A stretch of DNA of 53,110 nucleotides from assembly GCA_036734545.1 (NCBI GenBank), contig DAIMYJ010000008.1:1-53110 (forward strand), in the 5' to 3' direction. The notes beneath the pieces are model-generated. The model was not told the origin of the DNA, did not search any database, and saw only the letters and a program-made list of their open reading frames with translations. A program made the translations under genes and the position numbers. Positions within the stretch are counted from its first letter, which is position 1. Every line of letters begins with the position of its first letter. Below, piece after piece: positions 15,100 through 23,719 of this stretch. Source of the DNA: UBA7236 sp036734545. Its GTDB lineage: Bacteria; Bacteroidota; Bacteroidia; Chitinophagales; BACL12.

Positions 15100-18000
15100 T
15101 CAGTCTACGATCAGCGGTGTGATAGCCATAGCATCATTCAGCATGATGCGGATCATATAGGTTCCGCCTGCAAGTGACGATACATCCAGTCCGATCACAT
15201 GCGGGCCTGCGCCTAATACGGCCTGTTGTAATTCCAACACTTTCTTACCGGCAACATCCAATACGCTGACGGCGACATTACCGCCTTCTGTCAGCGTGAA
15301 CTGCATAGTTGTTTCTGTCGCAGCAGGGTTCGGATACAGGGTGAATCCGCTCATGCCGGCGAGATCGATCACCTGATTTTGGCCGGTGGTGAAATCTTCA
15401 GCAGCAGTGAAATCGGTAGACACATCCGGTGCTTCCAGACAGATGGTGCGCACCGCCCACTCATATGGAGTCGAGGGTGACAGGCCGGTGAGTGTATATT
15501 CAGATGTGGTGGTATTTACATAAGTAAAATCAACATCGATAGCGGATTTATACTGCACCTCATAGCTGATGGCACAGGTGATATCTTCCCAGTCGAGGTT
15601 TGCTGATGTGGCAGTTACCACTTCAGTGGCAAGCTCGGTCGGCTGATCGCAGGCGATGGTGATGTCTGCACCATTGTCGGCACTGATGAGTGCAGGGTCG
15701 CTGGAGGTAACGCGGATGCGGTAGCCGTTGCCGGAGGCATCTGCAGGGATAACGGCAGCGATAGTGCCTGTAAGCACATCGGTTGTAATTGTGCCGATGA
15801 CCACCGGAGTTGCGAAACTGCCGGTAGCGCTACTCAGTTCTGCGGTGAACACATTGGATGCGCTATAGGCACCGGTAGCAGCATAATTTACATCGATCGC
15901 CTCGCCGGGGCAATAGGTAAGATCCGTAACACTCATGCTCAGCGTAGGCACCACAAATTCATACAGGTCAGAAACCCAGATATTGCGGCCATATGTGGCA
16001 GCATACAATTTAAATTCCGTGTAGTTGATCTCCAGTTCATGGATCATGACATTGGGAAGTCCTGTCATATACGGTTCCCATTCTGTATCGTTGGATTTGG
16101 TGAAAACACCGATATCCGTTCCCACATAGAGGCGGTCATCATCACTCACATTTTCATACACAATACAATTCACCGGAACGTTCGGCAGACTGCCGGATAC
16201 GTTGGTCCAGGTAGCGCCGGCATTATCGGAGAAATACACTTTGTTGCCATCATCATAACCGCTGAGCGCTACCCACACATGTTCGGGGTTCTCATCGCTC
16301 ACGGCAATATAATTGAAACCGATACCGCCGGTAGGTAATCCGGTGGTGATATTGGTCCAGTTCACGCCGCCATCGGTAGAAACTTTGATACGCTGCAGCG
16401 CGCAGGCATACACATAGTTGGTATTGGATGGTGCCACCGCAATGTCGAACACCTCACCGCCCAAACCGGCGGAATAAGTGGTCCAGGTGGTACCGCCATT
16501 GGTGGATTTCTGAATGGAACCGGAGGAAGGACCGTAATACATGGTGAGATTATCTACAGGATCCATTTCATATGGTGTCACCCATCCGCCGCCGGAAACA
16601 GCGATCGGGAACCAGGAGATTCCGCCGTTCACTGTTCTGTTCACAAAGCCATACTGGAAAGAGGCGAACATGCGGTCTTCATTGCTGTGGTCGATGATCA
16701 CTTCCATGCCATCACCACCCTGCACGCGTTCCCAGGATGTGCCGTCCCACAGGTTACAGCCGTTATCCTGCCAGCCTGACAATACCATGCCCGGCACGGT
16801 GGCAGAGGTGGAAAGGCGATACACCTGCGCGATACGCAAACCATCGGAAATATCTGTCCACGAGTTGCCTTTGTCGGTAGATTTAAATACACCACCGTCA
16901 TTCGCGGCATACACGATATTTTCATCATTCGGGTCTGTCAGGATACACTTAGCATCGGCATGCACATAATTGGAAGCGAGATAATCATCCCATACAGATT
17001 TCTTGCTCCACGAAGTGCCTCCATTGGTTGTGCGCGCCATGTCGAGACCACCGGTGAACAGCAGGTCCTTATTCAAATCCGAAACATCCAACACGAGATC
17101 ATAATAACCGTAGAATGTTACAATTCCGGCGGGGGAGGCCAAGGCAGACCATGTAGTGCCGCCGTCTTCGCTCACATCCATGTCCGCTCCGCTGGAGAAT
17201 ACATAGATCGTATTCGGGTCATCAGCCGTGGTCTCAATGCTCATACGGTCGTCGGATGATGCGAGGTTGCTCTTGATCATAGACCAGGTGGCACCGGCAT
17301 CTGACGACTGATATACATCGCGGTCGCCAACAGAATAGATGGTATTCGGATCGGTAGCATGAAAAGCGAAATCATAACAGTGCACATCATGCACCAGGCT
17401 CCAGGTGGCGCCGGCATCCGTGGTGCGGTAAGTACCTTCTCGGGTAGCGGCCAACAGGATATTCGGCTCGTCGGGATGCATGATGAGTCGTTGTACGATC
17501 ATCAGGTCTTCCTGCAGGTAGCTCAATCCTGTGGGCAGCCAGGTAGCACCGCCGTCGGTCGATTTGAGGATACCGGCACTGTATACACCACCCCAAAAAT
17601 CATCATCCGCCTGCCAGGTAGCTTCATAACCGTAGCAGTCACCGGTGGCGATGTAGATGATGTCATTATTTGTTGGATCCACCACTACATCCGCAATGGA
17701 GGTCACCGGAATATTGTCTGACAGAGGTATCCAGGTAGCGCCGAGGTCCGGTGTCTTCCAGAGACCGCCGCCGGCAGTGCCGGCATACATGGTGTTGGCA
17801 TCGATAGGATCGAAAATGATCACGTTCACGCGTCCTGCACCACCGCCGTCGGAGGGCACATCCGCCGTACCTACCGGGAGCCAGTTGGCTACGCGCTCAC
17901 CCACCTGTGCCTGTCCGTATTTCTTCTGCACTTTTTCCCATTCCAGGAAGGCCGTGCGCGGATCGGGGTAGTTCCCTGCGGCATCCACACGCGTCTTCAA

Positions 18001-18234
18001 CAGGTAATCCCAGCGATAAAATTTGGCATACAGGTCATCCGCATCGGGTTCAAGTCCGAACAACTCGTCTTCCGCGATCTCAGACGCAATTTGATCCAGA
18101 TACTGCTGCCTTACTTCGTAATAATTGGGGGAGTTAGGCATCACCGGCCAGGGCTGCTTTTTGACAGGGGCCTGCGCCTGAAGAGATGCATACAATGTGG
18201 TGATCAGGGTGAGGAGGAATACACGTATCGTCAT
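15100..18234 (-). CDS. secreted BNR/sortilin-like propeller protein with FN3 and T9SS sorting domain
   Basis: A 1044-residue exported protein. Signal peptide 1-21 (ending LQAQ). From about 100 to 760 there are many BNR/Asp-box repeats (SxDGGATW-like: KTPDLGATW, KSTDGGATW, RTTDAGATW, KSTDKGNSW, KSTNGGTTW), forming one or two sortilin/Vps10-like beta-propellers. A fibronectin type III domain follows (starting QPTELATEVVTATSANLDW, about 890-965), and the last 75 residues (LYPNPAATETTMQF) are a type A T9SS sorting domain. Such proteins are T9SS cargo; some relatives are called glycosyl hydrolases, but I see no sialidase catalytic set, so no enzyme activity is assigned. Convergent with recN. Confidence 0.9.
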   Translation of the reverse strand: MTIRVFLLTLITTLYASLQAQAPVKKQPWPVMPNSPNYYEVRQQYLDQIASEIAEDELFGLEPDADDLYAKFYRWDYLLKTRVDAAGNYPDPRTAFLEWEKVQKKYGQAQVGERVANWLPVGTADVPSDGGGAGRVNVIIFDPIDANTMYAGTAGGGLWKTPDLGATWIPLSDNIPVTSIADVVVDPTNNDIIYIATGDCYGYEATWQADDDFWGGVYSAGILKSTDGGATWLPTGLSYLQEDLMIVQRLIMHPDEPNILLAATREGTYRTTDAGATWSLVHDVHCYDFAFHATDPNTIYSVGDRDVYQSSDAGATWSMIKSNLASSDDRMSIETTADDPNTIYVFSSGADMDVSEDGGTTWSALASPAGIVTFYGYYDLVLDVSDLNKDLLFTGGLDMARTTNGGTSWSKKSVWDDYLASNYVHADAKCILTDPNDENIVYAANDGGVFKSTDKGNSWTDISDGLRIAQVYRLSTSATVPGMVLSGWQDNGCNLWDGTSWERVQGGDGMEVIIDHSNEDRMFASFQYGFVNRTVNGGISWFPIAVSGGGWVTPYEMDPVDNLTMYYGPSSGSIQKSTNGGTTWTTYSAGLGGEVFDIAVAPSNTNYVYACALQRIKVSTDGGVNWTNITTGLPTGGIGFNYIAVSDENPEHVWVALSGYDDGNKVYFSDNAGATWTNVSGSLPNVPVNCIVYENVSDDDRLYVGTDIGVFTKSNDTEWEPYMTGLPNVMIHELEINYTEFKLYAATYGRNIWVSDLYEFVVPTLSMSVTDLTYCPGEAIDVNYAATGAYSASNVFTAELSSATGSFATPVVIGTITTDVLTGTIAAVIPADASGNGYRIRVTSSDPALISADNGADITIACDQPTELATEVVTATSANLDWEDITCAISYEVQYKSAIDVDFTYVNTTTSEYTLTGLSPSTPYEWAVRTICLEAPDVSTDFTAAEDFTTGQNQVIDLAGMSGFTLYPNPAATETTMQFTLTEGGNVAVSVLDVAGKKVLELQQAVLGAGPHVIGLDVSSLAGGTYMIRIMLNDAMAITPLIVD

Positions 18235-18342
18235 GATAAGGAGATAATTATCCCACTAAATTACGGCTTTGACGGCAGCACTGAAAGGCGATGACAGTAT
18301 TTTGACTTACCGCGTTTTGTTTAAGTTTAGTTAAAACACGCC

Positions 18343-18371
18343 GTTGGAACGGTTCAAAGTCAATAACTTTG
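18343..18371 (+). promoter_or_regulatory. promoter of the S46 peptidase gene
   Basis: GTTG (18343-18346), a 17-base spacer, then TAACTTTG (18364-18371), a perfect TAnnTTTG box, about 20 bases before the ATG at 18391. Confidence 0.7.
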
Positions 18372-18390
18372 GCCACACAACAGACACAAT

Positions 18391-20550
18391 ATGCTGAAAA
18401 GAATCTGGTGCTTACTGCTGATCGCTGCCTCTGCCCTGCCCCTGCGTGCCGACGAAGGCATGTGGCTGCCCATACTCCTCGAACAACTGAATATCCAGGA
18501 CATGCAGTCGCGGGGTTTTAAACTGAGCGCCGAGGACATCTATTCGGTGAATAAAAGCAGTATGAAGGACGCTGTCGTATTGTTCGGCGGTGGCTGCACC
18601 GGCGAGATGATATCAGCAGAAGGTTTGTTGCTGACGAACCACCATTGCGGTTTCTCCAGCATCAATGAGCTGAGTTCTCTGGAAAACAATTATCTGCGCG
18701 ACGGCTTCTGGGCAAAGAATAAAGGCGAAGAGATACCGGCACCCGGATTAAAGGTCACCTTCATCATCAGCATGCATGATGTCACCGACAGCATACTCCC
18801 CTATCTGCGAGCCGATATGGATGAGGCTACGCGCAACAGTGTGATCAAACAGCGCAGTGCACAGCTGGAAGCACAATATAAAAAGGGAACGCATTACGAT
18901 GCCTTCGTTCGCGGATTCTATTATGGCAATGCCTTTTATCTCTTCGTAACTGAAACATTCCGCGATGTGCGTCTGGTAGGCACACCGCCGGCGAGTGTGG
19001 GTAATTTCGGCGGTGAAACTGACAACTGGGTGTGGCCGCGACATACGGGCGATTTCAGTCTGTTCCGCGTATATGCGGGCAAGGATAACAAGCCGGCCGA
19101 TTACAGCGCCGACAACGTGCCGTTCACACCGCGCCATTTCTTCCCGATATCCATCAAAGGTGTGCAGGAAGGTGATTTCACCATGGTTTACGGATTTCCT
19201 GGACGCACACAGGAATATCTGAGCAGCTACGCCGTTGACCTCACCATCAACAGCACCAACCCCAACCGCATTGAATGTCGTGACCTGCGACTGGAGATCA
19301 TGAACCGGTATATGTCGGGCAACGACACGGTGACCCTCAAATACGCCTCCAAGGCAAAGGGCCTTGCCAATGCGTATAAAAAGTGGAAAGGAGAAATGAC
19401 CGGACTGAAGATCAATGATGCGATCGCTAAAAAGCAGGCCTATGAAAAGCAATTTCAGACCTGGGCCAATACACATGTAGGCAAGGACTACCGCGACCTG
19501 CTGAGCCGAATGGCGGATACCTATGGAAGGTATAAGGCCTATGCCGAGCTGGTGGATTATACATCAGAAGCTTTTTTTGCTGTGGAAGCGATCAACTTTG
19601 CCGGCAGTTTTGATGCGTTGCTGGCTAAAGCGGCATCCGATACTTTGGGGAAGGATGCACTGGCACAATTAGGTCAGCAATACTACTGGGACAATGCACA
19701 GCATTGGTATGACGATTTCGATATCCGCATAGACCGTGAAGTATTTGCCACTCTGCTGAAATTATACAGCGAACGCGTGAGCAAGGATCTGCAAAGCGAC
19801 TATTTTAAAAAAACAGCGGCGTCCTACGGCAACGATTTTGACGCCTGGGCGAAAGACATCTATGCAAAGAGTGTTCTGCTCGATGCAAAAAAATTACAGC
19901 CCCTGCTTACCGGGTTCAATCAAAAAAAGGCTGCCAAACTGCAGAAGGACCCGATGATCAGGCTCTACAGTGAAGTGTATACCCTGTACGCGCAACAGCT
20001 CAAACAATTTGTACAGCCCCTGCAGGCAGAGATCGGCGTCCTTATGCGTGATTATATGCGCGCACAGATGCTCATGCAGCCTGACCGCGAATTCTATCCG
20101 GATGCAAACTCCACCCTGCGCATCACCTACGGTGAAGTGAAAGGATATACCGCGCGTGATGCCGTGGAATACAACTACTACACCACCGACCGTGGCCTGG
20201 AAGAGAAATTCGTACCCGGCGATGAAGAGTTCGATCTTCCGGCAAAGCTGGTGCAGCTGATCGAAGCGGATGATTTCGGTCGTTATGCCGACAAGAACGG
20301 CGATCTGCCGGTGGCCTTTGTCGCCAGCAACCACACCACCGGCGGCAACAGCGGAAGCCCGGTGATCAATGCCAACGGTGAACTGATCGGCACGAATTAC
20401 GATCGTGTGTGGGAAGGCACGATGAGTGATATCATGTATGATATCAACCGTTGCCGCAACATCACACTGGACATTCGTTACACACTGTTCATCATTGATA
20501 AATACGCCGGCGCCGACAACATCATCAAAGAACTGCAGATCGTGCAGTGA
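18391..20550 (+). CDS. S46 family dipeptidyl-peptidase, DPP11-like (Asp/Glu-specific)
   Basis: Serine peptidase that removes dipeptides from oligopeptide N-termini in the periplasm. 719 residues with a signal peptide (to about A20). The catalytic triad is H85 (TNHHCG), D221 (RHTGDF) and S654 (GGNSGSP). The residue that sets P1 preference in this family (Gly in DPP7, Arg673 in Porphyromonas DPP11) is Arg here, R672 in NYDRVWEG, so Asp/Glu preference is inferred. Has its own promoter. Its stop codon lies three bases before the end of the convergent DUF5916 gene, with no terminator between. Confidence 0.93.
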   Translation: MLKRIWCLLLIAASALPLRADEGMWLPILLEQLNIQDMQSRGFKLSAEDIYSVNKSSMKDAVVLFGGGCTGEMISAEGLLLTNHHCGFSSINELSSLENNYLRDGFWAKNKGEEIPAPGLKVTFIISMHDVTDSILPYLRADMDEATRNSVIKQRSAQLEAQYKKGTHYDAFVRGFYYGNAFYLFVTETFRDVRLVGTPPASVGNFGGETDNWVWPRHTGDFSLFRVYAGKDNKPADYSADNVPFTPRHFFPISIKGVQEGDFTMVYGFPGRTQEYLSSYAVDLTINSTNPNRIECRDLRLEIMNRYMSGNDTVTLKYASKAKGLANAYKKWKGEMTGLKINDAIAKKQAYEKQFQTWANTHVGKDYRDLLSRMADTYGRYKAYAELVDYTSEAFFAVEAINFAGSFDALLAKAASDTLGKDALAQLGQQYYWDNAQHWYDDFDIRIDREVFATLLKLYSERVSKDLQSDYFKKTAASYGNDFDAWAKDIYAKSVLLDAKKLQPLLTGFNQKKAAKLQKDPMIRLYSEVYTLYAQQLKQFVQPLQAEIGVLMRDYMRAQMLMQPDREFYPDANSTLRITYGEVKGYTARDAVEYNYYTTDRGLEEKFVPGDEEFDLPAKLVQLIEADDFGRYADKNGDLPVAFVASNHTTGGNSGSPVINANGELIGTNYDRVWEGTMSDIMYDINRCRNITLDIRYTLFIIDKYAGADNIIKELQIVQ

Positions 20551-20553
20551 TGC

Positions 20554-22824
20554 TTATAAGGCAAAAGTTTTGATGAATTTGGCTGTAATGGCCTGACTGT
20601 TGATATATGGCAGTCGCGGATCCAGACGATCCCTATCGTTATTGATGCCTTCATTCAACACGATGAACAGGTCGGTGCCTTCCTGCGGATTATAACGGAA
20701 CCGCACATTGGCGCTTGTCATGTTGCTGAGGTCATCAAACTGGATATAGGCCTTCAGCGACACTTTAGTGGAGAAGTTATAATTCAATCCTAACCTGACC
20801 AGATTGCTCACGAACCGCGTATCCTGATCGAGGTTCAGATACGTATCAAAAGAGATATCGTTGTATTCATAGATCAGCGTGGCATTGAGGTGGCTGTTAA
20901 AATAATATTGCATCTCAGCACTCGCATTGGCGCGCATGCCGCTGAAAAACCCGCCATAACCGGCATTCAGCGCCACGAAGTATGTAGATTGTGTGGGCAG
21001 GGTGATGCCGACGTTGGTATTATACGTTGTATAATTTCCTGCGGAGATGGCGTTCTCTGCATCCAATTCCCAGTCAAACAACAACGAATCTTCCTTATAC
21101 TCAAGCACGGTGATCTCGATGGCTGCGCCGTTCTCAAAAAAGAAACCGCCGCCAAAAGCGCCTCTCATTGTTTCCTGATCACCGTTATTCAATCGCCAGC
21201 GGTAACTACCCTCCGCAAATACGGAGATAAATTGTAACACGGGCATCTCATCCAGATTCCACTGGTAGTTGATATAACCGAAGCCATTGCCATACTCGTT
21301 ATCATCCAGGAATCCCATCACCGGATTCATCCCGGGGCCGATCAGGTCGGCGGTGGCGCCATAGGTCAATCCCTCGCGTGCCGATTTGAATACGCCCAGG
21401 TGCGCATAATAGCTCGAATCCAGGGCTTTCACGGAGGCATTCTCCATGGTACCGGCAAAGCCGCCTTCAAAGGTGAACTGCTGGGTGAATCGTTTCACGA
21501 AATCAATTCCCACCGACTGGAAATGCCTGCCTGATGTATCGGTATCGATACGGTTGCAGATGATACCCCCAACGAAGCTGCCGAGCGAATCGATGTCCTT
21601 GCGCGTGCGCACCACGGTAAAGTTGTGCGGCGCGATGGTGTCGGTGGCGGTGACCATGCCCATCGTTTGCATATTCAATGCACCTGTGAGCCAGCCATTG
21701 GCTTTTCCTGTGATACGAGCTCCGCCGATGATGGGCACGATCTCACCATTCTCGCGGCCGATACGACGAGTGATGAACAACTCATTACCCGAAGGGAACC
21801 CGAAGCTCAACGCATTGGCTGACTCCAGGAAAAAAATGCGTCTTTCCGGTAAGTTCACTTCATATTTCGTGAGGTTGATGATGCGGTCGTCGACTTCCGC
21901 CTGCGCAAAATCGGTGTTCAGGGTGAGGTCGAGGGTCATGTTCTTGGAGAGCCCGTATTTCACATCCAAACCCACATTGCTCATAATCTTATCCAGCGTT
22001 TCCTGATCAACGAAATTTTTTCTGTTCATGAAGACAACGGATTTTTCGTAAGCGGTGCCATCGGCATTCAGCGCATTCAACTCATAATAATTGGCGATAA
22101 CATACGGTGAGACATAAAACGGATGCCCACCTTCCAGTCCCGTGAACACCACTTCACGGGCGAACGACAGGTTGTTCCAGATATTTTCAGTAGAAGGATC
22201 ACAGGGGGGATATGTGATCAGTTCATTTTTATGTTTGATCAGTCGGGCCACGCGGAAACGCATCATGATCTGTTCGGTCTCCTCAAATCGAAGCGTGGAG
22301 AACGGGATGCGATACTCTGTTACGTAACCGCTGTCATTCATCGTTGTCCGGGCATCCCAGAAAGTATTGAAGGATGTAGCCAAACCGCCGCCGTCGCGCG
22401 TTACCTGCGCATCCCAGCGGGCATTCAGGGTATTGCTCACGAAGCTCATGCCGGTGAGCTTGTCGTTGTAGGTGTCGATGGTGATACCTGTGCCATCGTC
22501 GTTGCCTAAAGGGAAGTCGCGCTGCAATTCGGCGCGAATGCGTTTATCCGGCTCTGAATCGTGGGCGATGATGGCCACGTACAGGTAATCGTTATCATAC
22601 ATCAGCGCACATTCGGTGCGCTCCGTGGCTTTGGCGCCGGGTTCAGGGCCCTGCTGCATGAAGTCGCTCTCGAACACACATTTCTGCCAGTCGGCCTCCA
22701 GCAGCTGACCGTCCAGGGTGAAAGCAGCCGAGGTGCGATAAGGGATATAGGGCTCCTGAGCAACCAGGACCTGGGTTATGGATATCAGGACAACGGTGAA
22801 GGCCTGCCTGAACGTGGATTTCAT
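20554..22824 (-). CDS. DUF5916 outer-membrane protein with CBM9-like N-terminal domain
   Basis: 756 residues. Signal peptide 1-22 (LVAQ). Residues about 28-230 resemble the carbohydrate-binding family 9 fold (TLDGQLLEADWQKC, ALMYDNDYLYVAIIAHDSEP); the remainder is DUF5916, rich in alternating aromatic strands and ending in a terminal aromatic/hydrophobic strand, consistent with an outer-membrane beta-barrel. Function unknown; a surface binding role is inferred. Convergent with the S46 peptidase and divergent from rsmG. A hairpin plus T-run lies just upstream of its start codon (22836-22868) and may attenuate its transcription. Confidence 0.85.
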   Translation of the reverse strand: MKSTFRQAFTVVLISITQVLVAQEPYIPYRTSAAFTLDGQLLEADWQKCVFESDFMQQGPEPGAKATERTECALMYDNDYLYVAIIAHDSEPDKRIRAELQRDFPLGNDDGTGITIDTYNDKLTGMSFVSNTLNARWDAQVTRDGGGLATSFNTFWDARTTMNDSGYVTEYRIPFSTLRFEETEQIMMRFRVARLIKHKNELITYPPCDPSTENIWNNLSFAREVVFTGLEGGHPFYVSPYVIANYYELNALNADGTAYEKSVVFMNRKNFVDQETLDKIMSNVGLDVKYGLSKNMTLDLTLNTDFAQAEVDDRIINLTKYEVNLPERRIFFLESANALSFGFPSGNELFITRRIGRENGEIVPIIGGARITGKANGWLTGALNMQTMGMVTATDTIAPHNFTVVRTRKDIDSLGSFVGGIICNRIDTDTSGRHFQSVGIDFVKRFTQQFTFEGGFAGTMENASVKALDSSYYAHLGVFKSAREGLTYGATADLIGPGMNPVMGFLDDNEYGNGFGYINYQWNLDEMPVLQFISVFAEGSYRWRLNNGDQETMRGAFGGGFFFENGAAIEITVLEYKEDSLLFDWELDAENAISAGNYTTYNTNVGITLPTQSTYFVALNAGYGGFFSGMRANASAEMQYYFNSHLNATLIYEYNDISFDTYLNLDQDTRFVSNLVRLGLNYNFSTKVSLKAYIQFDDLSNMTSANVRFRYNPQEGTDLFIVLNEGINNDRDRLDPRLPYINSQAITAKFIKTFAL

Positions 22825-22835
22825 CGGTTAAAGGT

Positions 22836-22868
22836 AAAAAAACCTTGTGGAAGCACACCTTCCACAAG
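22836..22868 (-). terminator. terminator-like hairpin in the leader of the DUF5916 gene
   Basis: Minus strand: CTTGTGGAAG (22868-22859), loop GTGTG, CTTCCACAAG (22853-22844), then GG? spacing of one or two bases and seven T (22842-22836). The stem is perfect over 10 bp. It ends about 12 bases before ATG 22824 on the same strand. Upstream on this strand the next gene (rsmG) is divergent, so the hairpin has no gene of its own to terminate; a leader attenuator is the simplest reading. Confidence 0.75.
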
Positions 22869-22957
22869 TGCAGGAGAAGGATGGCGGGACCTGAGAAAGG
22901 GCCTTGAATTGCAGGTAAGAAATCAAAAGAAGTCTATGTTGCAGCAGCTTGAGCGGG

Positions 22958-22989
22958 CTTGTAAATCCGAAGGATTCTCTCTAATCTTG
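22958..22989 (+). promoter_or_regulatory. candidate promoter of rsmG
   Basis: CTTG (22958-22961), 20-base spacer, TAATCTTG (22982-22989; one mismatch to TAnnTTTG), five bases before GTG 22995. Confidence 0.45.
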
Positions 22990-22994
22990 TTATC

Positions 22995-23621
22995 GTGGAT
23001 ATTGTCCGTCACTACTTCCCCGACCTGACACCCCTGCAGATCAGCCAGTTCCGGCAGATCGAGCACCAGTATAAATTTTGGAATGAAAAGGTGAATGTTA
23101 TTTCACGGCAGGACATCGACAACCTGTACGAACACCATGTGCTGCACTCACTGGCCATTGCCAAATTCATACAGTTCGAACCCGGCACGCGTGTGCTTGA
23201 CCTGGGCACCGGCGGTGGCTTTCCGGGTATCCCGCTGGCTATTATGTTCCCGGAGGTGCAGTTTCATCTGGTTGACTCCATAGATAAAAAAGTGAAAGTG
23301 GTGGAGTCGATCTACAAGGCACTCGGACTGCGGAATGTTACTGCTGAGCAGGTGCGTGCGGAGGATATCCGCGATAAATACGATTTTGTGGTTACACGCG
23401 CTGTTGCGGATATGATGATCCTGTACGACTGGACCATCAATCTGATCCACCGCAATCACTCCTTCAACGATGTGCCGAACGGGCTCATCATGCTCAAGGG
23501 CGGATTTTTGGATCTGGAGTTGGCGCCTTTCAAAGACATTGTCTATAAATTCCCTATTTCAGAATGGTTCCGCGAAAGTTGGTTTGCGGATAAGGTGGTG
23601 TTGTTTTTACCGATGGATTGA
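22995..23621 (+). CDS. rsmG: 16S rRNA (guanine(527)-N7)-methyltransferase
   Basis: Methylates N7 of G527 in 16S rRNA using SAM. 208 residues from a GTG start, the only start that keeps the conserved N-terminus (DIVRHYFPDLTPLQISQF). SAM-binding loop VLDLGTGGGFPGIPLAI (about 68-84) and the family segment FVVTRAVADM are present. Preceded by a promoter-like TAATCTTG with a short leader. Followed by repeat element E and then the convergent M1 peptidase. Confidence 0.95.
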   Translation: MDIVRHYFPDLTPLQISQFRQIEHQYKFWNEKVNVISRQDIDNLYEHHVLHSLAIAKFIQFEPGTRVLDLGTGGGFPGIPLAIMFPEVQFHLVDSIDKKVKVVESIYKALGLRNVTAEQVRAEDIRDKYDFVVTRAVADMMILYDWTINLIHRNHSFNDVPNGLIMLKGGFLDLELAPFKDIVYKFPISEWFRESWFADKVVLFLPMD

Positions 23622-23633
23622 TCACGCGGTGTT

Positions 23634-23719
23634 TGCACGCAGAGGCGCGAAGGAGCCCATAAGGAAATGCAACACTCAGCCCCCTTCGAATCTTCGGACC
23701 TTCGATCCTTCGAATCTTC
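23634..23719 (-). repeat. repeat element E: GAAGATTCGAAGG array and CGCGCCTCTGCGTG tail
   Basis: Read on the minus strand it starts directly at the stop codon of the M1 peptidase gene with GAAGATTCGAAGG and GAAGATTCGAAGG-like units (23719-23681) and ends with TTGCATTTCCTTATGGGCTC and CTTCGCGCCTCTGCGTG (to 23634). This is the same module as element D (6610-6815), which likewise begins at or inside a stop region, but in inverse orientation. Confidence 0.87.
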
